Source: Bacteroidota bacterium
GTDB lineage: Bacteria > Bacteroidota > Bacteroidia > JABEUT01
Length of the DNA: 51,201 nt
Assembly (NCBI GenBank): GCA_013289475.1
Contig: JABCZW010000015.1
Location: forward strand, 1 to 51,201
Direction: 5' to 3'
Shown: positions 25,774-32,125 of the stretch, piece by piece
Numbering within the stretch: the stretch's first letter is position 1
How the letters are laid out: every line of letters starts with the position of its first letter
The notes under the pieces: model-generated
The model's database searches: none
What the model saw: only the letters and a program-made list of their open reading frames with translations
What the model was told of the DNA's origin: nothing
Program-made: the position numbers and the translations under genes

Positions 25774-26680
25774 CGCGGTGTTTTAATAAACGTATAAAAC
25801 AATCTTCTACGGTTGGTACTATTGCTTTAAATTCAACGTCGGTATGTCCTTTCTCCTGTAAATATTTTCTTACTTCCTGCTCATTATTTGTTATTGATAA
25901 GTGTAAATATTCTCCGAACGTGTAGCAGTTTATGGTGCCTTCGTATTTACGCAAGTCAAGCAACAAATGGTAAATTGAATTTGATTTAACTGCATATAGC
26001 TGCTCAGGGTATGCCTTGATGGTATCTTCGGGAGAAGCAACAGACAATATTTTTCCACCAAGCATAAGCGCAATCCTGTCGCACATAGTTGCTTCATCCA
26101 TATATGAGGTAGAAACCAAAATAGTAATGCCTTGCGCCTTTAAACGCTTCAGCATTTCCCAAAACTCGCGGCGCGAAACCACATCTACACCTGTTGTAGG
26201 TTCATCAAGAAAAAGTACTTCTGGTTTATGTATAAGTGCACAGCATAAAGCAAGTTTCTGTTTCATACCACCCGATAACTTACCGGCACGTCTATCCTTA
26301 AATGGTTCTATCTGAACATAAATATCCTTTATCAGGTTATAGTTCTCTTCAATAGTTGTATTAAATACAGTGGCAAAAAAATTGAGATTCTCTTCTACCG
26401 TTAAGTCCTGGTACAATGAAAACCTTCCCGGCATGTATCCTACTATACCGCGTATAGCTTTAAAGTCTTTTACCATATCTAAACCACCCACTGTTCCTGT
26501 TCCTTTATCAGGCAATAGCAGTGTGGTTAGTAAACGAAATATGGTGCTCTTACCTGCTCCATCGGGGCCAATAAGTCCGAATATTTCTCCTTTCTCAACA
26601 GAAAACGAAACATCATCTACAGCAAGGATAGTGCCCTTGCTATAGGTTTTGGTAATACTATTTAATGTTATCGCGTTCAT
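25745..26680 (-). CDS. ABC transporter ATPase, first (YbhF N-half-like)
   Basis: This 311-residue ATPase has Walker A GPDGAGKST, the Q-loop region YMPGRFSLYQDL, a canonical signature LSGGMKQKLALCC, Walker B VLFLDEPTTGVDV and the H-loop STSYMDEATMC (Ser-Tyr in place of the usual His). A C-terminal domain of about 80 residues (from about 225) is found in YbhF-like and drug-export ATPases. The H-loop has no histidine at its usual place (TSY rather than TTH), so one of the two composite ATP sites may be degenerate, as in other heterodimeric exporters. It follows the four-helix membrane protein by 6 bases. Confidence 0.92.
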   Translation of the reverse strand: MNAITLNSITKTYSKGTILAVDDVSFSVEKGEIFGLIGPDGAGKSTIFRLLTTLLLPDKGTGTVGGLDMVKDFKAIRGIVGYMPGRFSLYQDLTVEENLNFFATVFNTTIEENYNLIKDIYVQIEPFKDRRAGKLSGGMKQKLALCCALIHKPEVLFLDEPTTGVDVVSRREFWEMLKRLKAQGITILVSTSYMDEATMCDRIALMLGGKILSVASPEDTIKAYPEQLYAVKSNSIYHLLLDLRKYEGTINCYTFGEYLHLSITNNEQEVRKYLQEKGHTDVEFKAIVPTVEDCFIRLLKHRDDERNSNKN

Positions 26681-26686
26681 TTATTA

Positions 26687-27175
26687 CTAAATCTGTACTT
26701 TCTGTGTTTGTATGTATGCTTTAAAGGCAAAACTCATTGCTATGGCAGCAAAGCTTATTCTGCAAATGCTTAAAATATTAAATAGTATTACCTTAAATGG
26801 AATTTCAGCAGCATATTTTTCAAGGTTACCAAAGCTCTGTTTAAAATTGATTTGGAATAGAATGTAAAATGTTAATACCAGAGAAGCTATTTGAAAAATG
26901 CTTGCCCATTTTAATTGCTTCTTAATTAACACTTGTTGTTTTGAGGTAATGAAAAATAAAGTCAGGGCAATAACTGCTGCCAGCGGATCCCATGGAATAT
27001 AAAAAGGAATCGGGCTTATCACTGAGGTGAAACTTTTCCAAAAAAGCATTCTTTCTATCGAGGTGTCTAAAAATTTTGGCCCATAAACAACACCTTCGTA
27101 TAGAACACCAAAAAAACCAAGTGTAATACCAAAAAGAGAAAATAATAATAAATTATTGAAGAGCCTGGCTTTCAT
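26687..27175 (-). CDS. Four-helix membrane protein of unknown function in the exporter operon
   Basis: This 162-residue protein has about four transmembrane helices: near residues 9-30, 59-77, 89-107 and 130-153. The loops are short, apart from a segment of about 28 residues after the first helix that includes YGPKFLDTSIERMLF. No signature is recognised, although the layout resembles small four-helix proteins of the DUF1772/anthrone-oxygenase type. Its start overlaps the HlyD stop (TAATG) and its stop is 6 bases from the ATPase start, so it belongs to the operon. It may be an accessory subunit; E. coli ybhGFSR has no such gene. Confidence 0.8.
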   Translation of the reverse strand: MKARLFNNLLLFSLFGITLGFFGVLYEGVVYGPKFLDTSIERMLFWKSFTSVISPIPFYIPWDPLAAVIALTLFFITSKQQVLIKKQLKWASIFQIASLVLTFYILFQINFKQSFGNLEKYAAEIPFKVILFNILSICRISFAAIAMSFAFKAYIQTQKVQI

Positions 27176-28083
27176 TAGTTAGTTAATTTAACTTCTCCGT
27201 ACATACCTATTTTCAAAAAGCCATCGTTTATCACCCTTATCTTTACTGCATATACCAAATCAGCCCTTTCATCTTTAGTAGGTATTGTTTTAGGTGTAAA
27301 CTCTGACTTATCCGATATCCAGTAAACAATACCGGTGTAAGATCCATATTCCTTAGCACCTTTATCTACCCTTACTTTTACTTTTTGACCGGGTTTTATA
27401 AGAGATAGCTGAGATCCTGTAATATATGCTCTTAAAATAAGAGTATCGGTTTCTGCAATTTTATATAATGCTTTGCCAGGCATTACTACTTCATGATCTT
27501 CGGTATACTTTGTAAGCACTGTACCATGCACAGGATTTATAATTCTGCATTTCGCAATCTGGTCATTTAACTGGTCTATCTGGCGTTGCAACGGAGCAAC
27601 ATTTTTTTCTATAGTGGTTGAACTAATGCCAAGTGTAGATTTTTGCGCCTCTATTTGTTTAGTGAGCATATCTACCTGTGTATTGGCGGCATCTACTTGT
27701 TGTTGTGTTGCTGCGCTTTGTTTAAATAAGCTATTCATCCTATCCTGATTTTTCCTGGCATCGTCCAATTGCGATTGTAATGCTGCAATTTGCACAGGTA
27801 TATTTGGTATCTGGCTGGTAGTAGAAGCTATCTGGGCTTCCAGTTGTTGCTTTCTATAATAAAGCTGCATACTGTCTACATAGCCTATAAACTGATTGGG
27901 CTGCAGGATTTGACCTTCCTGCACATTAAACTGCATAATGGTTCCCGATGATTCTGTGGAAACAATAGTTTCAACAGATTCAAATGCCCCCGCTGCGTCA
28001 AAATCATTCTCAGTATTGCTGCACGAATTAAATATCGCAGCTCCAGCTATAGCCATTATAATTGATACCTTTTTCATCGACAT
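27175..28083 (-). CDS. HlyD-family periplasmic adaptor, predicted lipoprotein (YbhG-like)
   Basis: The product is a membrane-fusion protein of about 302 residues. A lipoprotein signal (MSMKKVSIIMAIAGAAIFNSC, Cys21) is followed by a biotinyl-lipoyl half-motif (GTIMQFNVQEGQILQPNQFIGYVD). A long coiled-coil hairpin comes next (about residues 85-190, rich in Q, with LEAQIASTTSQIPNIPVQ and AALQSQLDDARKNQDRMNSL), then the second lipoyl half CRIINPVHGTVLTKYTEDHEVV and beta-barrel domains. It links the inner-membrane ABC permeases to the TolC-type channel encoded upstream. An ATG at 28131 would overlap tolC and lengthen the signal; 28083 or 28077 gives a normal lipoprotein signal. Confidence 0.9.
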   Translation of the reverse strand: MSMKKVSIIMAIAGAAIFNSCSNTENDFDAAGAFESVETIVSTESSGTIMQFNVQEGQILQPNQFIGYVDSMQLYYRKQQLEAQIASTTSQIPNIPVQIAALQSQLDDARKNQDRMNSLFKQSAATQQQVDAANTQVDMLTKQIEAQKSTLGISSTTIEKNVAPLQRQIDQLNDQIAKCRIINPVHGTVLTKYTEDHEVVMPGKALYKIAETDTLILRAYITGSQLSLIKPGQKVKVRVDKGAKEYGSYTGIVYWISDKSEFTPKTIPTKDERADLVYAVKIRVINDGFLKIGMYGEVKLTN

Positions 28084-28096
28084 AGAATTTAATTTA

Positions 28097-29365
28097 TTAA
28101 TTACCTGATGTATTTTGATAGTTATATTCATCCATTAACAGTTGAACCTGGTGCAACAACAAGCTTTGCTTTGCCTGGTCCTCGGCATCCAATTGGTTTA
28201 TATATTCATGCACGGTTATTACACCATTATCTACCTGTGCTTTAGCTGCATTTTTAACAGAAGTGCGCTTGTCAATTATCTCTTTATCCGTACTTATTAA
28301 TTGCTGAAGTTTTATCATTTCGGCGCTTTGCTGCTTAAGTGCAATGTGGGTATTGAAAATAAAATCATCTTTCTGCACATCAATACTCTGCTTGTCAATA
28401 TCCAACAATTGCTTTTGGTTTTTGAGTGTATATAAACCACCCAATGACCAGCTAAGGCGGAAACCTGTTATATAATACCATGCAGGGTTAACATCAAACC
28501 CGTTAAGGCCTGGCAGCGCATACCCACCCTGGAAAAAATAAAGAAACTTTGGGCGATTCGAAGAGGTCAATATTTTTTCCTGTATGTCATCACTCTTCTT
28601 TTGAAAATCGTAAAATGAAAGTTCAGGCCTGTGAATACTATCCGATACTATTTTATTTACCGGTGTTTGCAATTCAGTATTATCATCTAATGATTGATTG
28701 ATAAAAAGTCCGAGCATATCTAAATATGCTTTGCGTGAAGACCTTAATTCAATTTCATTTTGCTGCTGTTGCAGTAACTCTGCCTGTAACTGATCGAGGT
28801 TACTGCTTAAGGCAGTCCCACTGTTTACCCCTGCCTGCATATTATCTATATTGCTTTGCAGATCTTTTTGTAACAATGCATTTTGCTTTAATTGCTCCGC
28901 TATAAGCAAGGCACCAAAAAATATTTGGTTGATGCGGTCCTTTAATGCATACAATTGCACTTCTATATTCTGCTCCTGTATATCGGCTCCGGCAATACTT
29001 GACTGTTTTTGTTGCTTTATCATTCCACCATCATAAATAGTTTGGTCAATCTCGCCATGCAAATTAAATTGGTCCTTTGAGGGAGTGGGAAAACTTAAAC
29101 CTTTAAATGCAGGCGGAAGGCCGGTAAGAGAGATGGCAGTAACTGCAGATTGGTAAGTGGCCTGTCCGTTAAAATTTACCTGTGGCAAATATCCCTTTGC
29201 GGCATTTGATACATTAAAGTCTTTTGTCTTTTCAATAAGTCCTTTTTGCTTTATTAAAGGGTATTGCTGCCTTGCACGAGTATAACAAGTGTCAAGTGTC
29301 AACGATTTTTGTCCTTCGGCAAAAACACTTATTAAAACTGCCCCTATTAGTATTATATTCTTCAT
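28097..29365 (-). CDS. TolC-family outer-membrane efflux channel
   Basis: This 422-residue OEP protein has a type I signal peptide (MKNIILIGAVLISVFAEGQ). Two repeated halves of long amphipathic helices and beta segments follow. The first half has TLDTCYTRARQQYPLIKQKGLIE and the QAELLQQQQNEIELRSSRKAYLDML helix; the second ends with VDNGVITVHEYINQLDAEDQAKQSLLLHQVQLLMDEYNYQ. The C-terminal helix pattern is diagnostic. It probably forms a trimeric channel for the ABC exporter of the same operon. It lies 57 bases downstream of the tetR stop and has no strong promoter of its own, so it is probably transcribed from the tetR promoter. Confidence 0.92.
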   Translation of the reverse strand: MKNIILIGAVLISVFAEGQKSLTLDTCYTRARQQYPLIKQKGLIEKTKDFNVSNAAKGYLPQVNFNGQATYQSAVTAISLTGLPPAFKGLSFPTPSKDQFNLHGEIDQTIYDGGMIKQQKQSSIAGADIQEQNIEVQLYALKDRINQIFFGALLIAEQLKQNALLQKDLQSNIDNMQAGVNSGTALSSNLDQLQAELLQQQQNEIELRSSRKAYLDMLGLFINQSLDDNTELQTPVNKIVSDSIHRPELSFYDFQKKSDDIQEKILTSSNRPKFLYFFQGGYALPGLNGFDVNPAWYYITGFRLSWSLGGLYTLKNQKQLLDIDKQSIDVQKDDFIFNTHIALKQQSAEMIKLQQLISTDKEIIDKRTSVKNAAKAQVDNGVITVHEYINQLDAEDQAKQSLLLHQVQLLMDEYNYQNTSGN

Positions 29366-29421
29366 TTTATACTCTTTTAAAATACCCGGTATACTGGTTG
29401 TTGTATTTGTCGGTTAATAAC

Positions 29422-30039
29422 TCATTTTACTTTTAACATAGCCTCAATCCACTTCGGAATCATCTTTTTTCTTTCCTGCATCAGTTCGTTAAATGCTTCA
29501 TGCGTTAGCCCGTTGCTACTTTGAAACATCCGGCGTGCTACAAATGGAAATATGGTAAGTCCTACAATATTTAACATAAGGCTGGCAGGGTTTATATCGG
29601 CAATTTTTCCCGCCTTCATAGCTTGCTGTATTTGTTTCATAAAATAAGAACCGAGGAATTTTTCCCTAAGTTTCATTCTATGGTCATCAATTTTAGCATT
29701 ACTAATAACAAACAATGGCATATCAGGGTTCACTGACAATATCTCGATATAATTTGCAACCAGCATTTCAATTTTCTTCTCTAAACTGGTTTCTTCATTA
29801 TTTACAATTCCAGTTATTACTTCCATAAAGCGACCCATGTTCTCCTTCATTATTATTTCAAATAAATTTTCTTTACTACGGAAATAATAATTGAGTAGGG
29901 CCAGGTTAATACCTGCTTCTTTGGCAATGTCGCGCGTTTTAACTGCGTCGTAGCCTTTTTCAGTAAACAGCTTGCGGGCAGCATCCACTATCTTCTTCTC
30001 TGCACCGTCTTTAGTCTTTTTATTTTTTACTAATGCCAT
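29422..30039 (-). CDS. TetR/AcrR-family repressor of the exporter operon (CecR-like position)
   Basis: This regulator of about 205 residues has an N-terminal helix-turn-helix (VKTRDIAKEAGINLALLNYYFRSKENLFEIIM, about 30-62) and an all-helical ligand domain. A TTG at 30060 in frame would lengthen it, but that TTG lies inside the promoter -7 element, so ATG at 30039 is the start. The gene heads the exporter operon, as cecR (ybiH) heads ybhGFSR in E. coli. A 26-bp inverted repeat over the -33 region of its promoter (30077-30102) is the likely operator for autoregulation. The inducer is unknown. Confidence 0.92.
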   Translation of the reverse strand: MALVKNKKTKDGAEKKIVDAARKLFTEKGYDAVKTRDIAKEAGINLALLNYYFRSKENLFEIIMKENMGRFMEVITGIVNNEETSLEKKIEMLVANYIEILSVNPDMPLFVISNAKIDDHRMKLREKFLGSYFMKQIQQAMKAGKIADINPASLMLNIVGLTIFPFVARRMFQSSNGLTHEAFNELMQERKKMIPKWIEAMLKVK

Positions 30040-30057
30040 TTCGTTTGAAATATGGCA

Positions 30058-30065
30058 CAAAGATA
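30058..30065 (-). promoter_or_regulatory. -7 element (TATCTTTG) of the tetR-exporter operon
   Basis: TATCTTTG on the minus strand matches the consensus exactly and lies 18 bases upstream of the chosen start codon. The matching -33 region falls inside the inverted repeat at 30077-30102. Confidence 0.65.
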
Positions 30066-30076
30066 TATTTAATTTT

Positions 30077-30102
30077 TTGATTTAAACAAATGATTAAATC
30101 AA
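30077..30102. promoter_or_regulatory. Inverted repeat TTGATTTAA-N8-TTAAATCAA, candidate TetR operator
   Basis: Two perfect 9-base arms (30077-30085 and 30094-30102) flank an 8-base spacer. The element starts 11 bases upstream of the -7 box and covers the -33 region, so a bound repressor would block RNA polymerase. Its length and symmetry are usual for TetR dimers. The arms also contain TTGAT/ATCAA half-sites, but with 16 bases between them (30082-30097), not the 4 of the Fnr consensus. Confidence 0.6.
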
Positions 30103-30159
30103 TTTATTAAACAATAGAAGCCTTTTTATTGCTTCTTGTTGAAAATCAATTCAATTTGT

Positions 30160-30249
30160 TTATTTTTTACTCCAGATATGCAATAGCTTGCCAATTACTA
30201 CCACCACTAAGGCAATACTTAACATACCCCACCAGGTCCAAAACCACAT
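30160..30249 (-). CDS. 29-residue tryptophan-rich single-span membrane peptide
   Basis: An open frame from ATG at 30249 to TAA at 30160-30162 encodes a peptide starting MWFWTWWGML. A single hydrophobic span follows (SIALVVVVIGKLLHI), then the basic end WSKK. Five of its 29 residues are tryptophan. It lies 26 bases downstream of, and on the same strand as, three small envelope-stress-like genes, which suggests it is the last gene of that operon. A stop-free, strongly membrane-like composition in this position is unlikely by chance, but translation is unproven. Small Trp-rich peptides of this kind are easily missed by gene callers. Confidence 0.6.
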   Translation of the reverse strand: MWFWTWWGMLSIALVVVVIGKLLHIWSKK

Positions 30250-30275
30250 ATATTTTATTGATTAAAAAGTTATTA

Positions 30276-30470
30276 TTAGGCTTCGTCTTTTGTTGTACGC
30301 ACCAGGCTAATGCCTGCTATAAAGAATACTATCCCTAAAATACCATACATAATAAGCGCCTTAACGTCGCGCGTACCACCAGCGGTATTAACAAATAATA
30401 CTGCTACATAAATAAGGCCGGCTATTCCAAGAATGGTAAGTAATGCCCCGAATATTCTCTTTAGGTTCAT
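30276..30470 (-). CDS. Small two-helix membrane protein
   Basis: This 64-residue protein has two transmembrane helices (ALLTILGIAGLIYVAVLFV and LIMYGILGIVFFIAGISLV), joined by a loop of about ten residues (TAGGTRDVKA) and ending in a charged tail. No known catalytic motif is present. It follows another two-helix protein by 5 bases and is part of the CsbD-headed operon. Proteins like this are frequent beside CsbD and other general-stress genes in Bacteroidota; its role is unknown. Confidence 0.75.
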   Translation of the reverse strand: MNLKRIFGALLTILGIAGLIYVAVLFVNTAGGTRDVKALIMYGILGIVFFIAGISLVRTTKDEA

Positions 30471-30475
30471 ATAGT

Positions 30476-30697
30476 TTAGGCGCTAGCTTTTTTATTACTT
30501 ATTACTACTACAATACCCGAAACAAGCAGAATCATCCCCACTAATGGTGGCCATTGTACTGTATGATGCTCATTGCTATTTATTTGAACAGGACCCAAAT
30601 CAACTACATTTTTAGTAGTTATATAATTAAACCCTGTATAAACCATCATTATAGCACCAAGTACAATAAGGGCAATTCCAATTGTTTTTGTTTGCAT
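30476..30697 (-). CDS. Small two-helix membrane protein with periplasmic loop
   Basis: This 73-residue protein has helices at about residues 6-23 (IGIALIVLGAIMMVYTGF) and 51-67 (LVGMILLVSGIVVVIS). A polar loop of about 25 residues between them contains DLGPVQINSNEHH. It resembles the DUF3185-like small membrane proteins but lacks a firm signature. It is 2 bases downstream of the CsbD gene and 5 bases upstream of another two-helix gene, so all are surely co-transcribed. Confidence 0.75.
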   Translation of the reverse strand: MQTKTIGIALIVLGAIMMVYTGFNYITTKNVVDLGPVQINSNEHHTVQWPPLVGMILLVSGIVVVISNKKASA

Positions 30698-30699
30698 AG

Positions 30700-30885
30700 T
30701 TACAGTGATTTGATAAGCAATTCAAGTTCTTCTTTAGTTTTGCCCAGTTTAATCTGGATCTTTCCAAACATTTCATCTTTTTTGCCTTCCTCAAACATTA
30801 AGTCATTATCGGTCAATACCGCAAATTTTTGTTTAAGTTTCCCTTTTTGTTCATTCCAGTTGCCTTCCACTTGAGTCGTATTCAT
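30700..30885 (-). CDS. CsbD family general stress protein
   Basis: This 61-residue hydrophilic protein has the CsbD hallmark start (VEGNWNEQKGKLKQKFAVLTDNDL) and the later GKKDEMFGKIQIKLGKTKEEL, full length for the family. CsbD proteins are induced in general stress and sporulation-related responses in Bacillus and by stress in many other bacteria; their biochemical function is not established. It is the first gene of a four-gene minus-strand cluster of small proteins. No exact TAnnTTTG promoter is visible upstream, consistent with use of an alternative sigma factor. Confidence 0.88.
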   Translation of the reverse strand: MNTTQVEGNWNEQKGKLKQKFAVLTDNDLMFEEGKKDEMFGKIQIKLGKTKEELELLIKSL

Positions 30886-31001
30886 AAATTTTAAGTTTTA
30901 ATTATTATTAAATTTTATACTGCAAAAATGCGCCTTCTGCTTCCATTTGTTGTTGTATAACCTGAAGTCTATTTTGTATAATTCACAGTTATTTCAAAAG
31001 T

Positions 31002-31247
31002 TTACCAGGTGCGTTTCCCATTCTTATCTGAAAACACATATGCTATGGCATGGTAAACAACCGGATCTCTTTTTTCCCAATACTTATATGCAATTGCAAC
31101 AACTTTCGCTAATTCCTTATTATTGCTTAATGCACTATTTCTATCCATTAATAAAGAATTAAGAGACGCGAAACTCATTTTTATATTTTTTGAATAAAAA
31201 CATATAACCACATCGCTTATAAATTGATATAATTTTTGTTTGGTCAT
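31002..31247 (-). CDS. Small protein of unknown function
   Basis: This 81-residue protein is not recognised. The N-terminal half is helical and mildly hydrophobic (YQFISDVVICFYSKNIKMSF). The C-terminal half is polar and aromatic, with YKYWEKRDPVVYHAIAYVFSD. It carries no signal peptide. It starts 116 bases upstream of the CsbD gene on the same strand, with an unexplained gap between them. A short inverted repeat (GAGAAA-N4-TTTCTC, 31264-31279) lies just upstream of its start. The coding call rests on intact frame and composition only. Confidence 0.55.
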   Translation of the reverse strand: MTKQKLYQFISDVVICFYSKNIKMSFASLNSLLMDRNSALSNNKELAKVVAIAYKYWEKRDPVVYHAIAYVFSDKNGKRTW

Positions 31248-31336
31248 GGTAATTTAGTTTTATGAGAAAGATTTTTCTCGATACAAAAATGTAGCCATTA
31301 ATTCCAGGAAGACTTATATGACTTCACAGATAAGTT

Positions 31337-31353
31337 ACATGTTTCACACATGT
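31337..31353. repeat. Short inverted repeat ACATGT-N5-ACATGT
   Basis: Two copies of the self-complementary hexamer ACATGT are separated by 5 bases in the 143-base gap between two minus-strand genes. It lies about 90 bases upstream of the small unknown gene and could be a dimeric regulator site. No regulator can be matched to it. Confidence 0.4.
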
Positions 31354-31390
31354 GCTTTAAAACTACTATTTATATGGCTCTTAATATTGC

Positions 31391-32008
31391 CTAGCTATTG
31401 CTAAGTGGTTTTCTTTTAGCAAGATACAGTTCCTGCAATCTCTCCTTCTTCTCGCTCCACTCTTTATCTATAATACTAAAGTAGGCCGAGTTTCGGTTAG
31501 TGCCATTATCGCGCAGCATATCGTTACGTAGTATACCTTCGAACTGCGCACCAATTTTTGCAATTGCTTTTTGGGACCGTATATTGTTCTCGTCGGTCTT
31601 TAACTGTACCCGAACTGCTTTCAACGTTTCAAAACAATGCGTCAGCAATAATAACTTACATTCAAAGTTCACTTCAGTTCCCCAATAGTCCGGGTGCAAC
31701 CATGTAAACCCGATCTCTAATTTTTTATGTTTCTGCTGAACATCTAAATATCTCGTGCTACCAATTATCTTATTCTCCTTTTTATAGAAAATTATAAAAG
31801 CAAATTGAGTCCCTTTCTCTCTTTCAGTTAATGCCAGGTTGTAATAATTCAAAAAAGTACCTGACTCACTACAATCGAAAGGATAGAATTCCCATATTTT
31901 TTTATCTCTCGCAACTATTTCAAGCTCCTCGAAATGTTTTTTGTCCAATGAAATAAGTTCAACCGTTTCTCCAGCTAGCGTTAATGGGTATGGTATCCAA
32001 TTGGTCAT
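31391..32008 (-). CDS. GNAT family N-acetyltransferase (RimJ/RimL-like)
   Basis: This 205-residue cytosolic acetyltransferase has the GNAT pattern: the N-terminal LISLDKKHFEELEIVARD, beta4/beta5 IIFYKKENKIIGSTRYLDV, and the CoA-binding region of the RimL-type group (GFTWLHPDYWGTEVNFECKLLLLTHCF). The late sequence VQLKTDENNIRSQKAIAKIGAQFEGILR is characteristic of that group, which acetylates N-termini or small molecules. The substrate is unknown. It is transcribed divergently from ada, with a -7 element at 32030-32037. Confidence 0.88.
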   Translation of the reverse strand: MTNWIPYPLTLAGETVELISLDKKHFEELEIVARDKKIWEFYPFDCSESGTFLNYYNLALTEREKGTQFAFIIFYKKENKIIGSTRYLDVQQKHKKLEIGFTWLHPDYWGTEVNFECKLLLLTHCFETLKAVRVQLKTDENNIRSQKAIAKIGAQFEGILRNDMLRDNGTNRNSAYFSIIDKEWSEKKERLQELYLAKRKPLSNS

Positions 32009-32029
32009 AATGTTTTGTATTTAACTTTA

Positions 32030-32037
32030 CAAATGTA
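32030..32037 (-). promoter_or_regulatory. -7 element (TACATTTG) of the divergent GNAT gene
   Basis: TACATTTG on the minus strand matches TAnnTTTG and lies 21 bases before the start codon. No TTG is found 17-23 bases upstream, so only the -7 half is supported. Confidence 0.5.
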
Positions 32038-32077
32038 CACGGTTATATGCCATAAAAATTACTTGTCAATTTTTCGG

Positions 32078-32108
32078 TTGTATAGGGTCGGAGTAAAGCG
32101 TAATTTTG
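32078..32108 (+). promoter_or_regulatory. Promoter TTG-N20-TAATTTTG of ada
   Basis: TTG at 32078-32080 and TAATTTTG at 32101-32108, spaced by 20 bases, form a full consensus promoter 17 bases before the ada start. The sequence AAT-N6-TCAA at 32057-32069, one mismatch from the E. coli Ada-box core AAT-N6-GCAA, lies just upstream of the -33 box. Confidence 0.75.
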
Positions 32109-32125
32109 CCCAAAATATATGAATA

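Noticed and set aside
28083..28131. Upstream ATG at 28131 as start of the HlyD gene
   Set aside because: It would overlap tolC by 35 bases and place 16 extra residues ahead of a complete lipoprotein signal peptide; the start at 28083 (or 28077) fits better.
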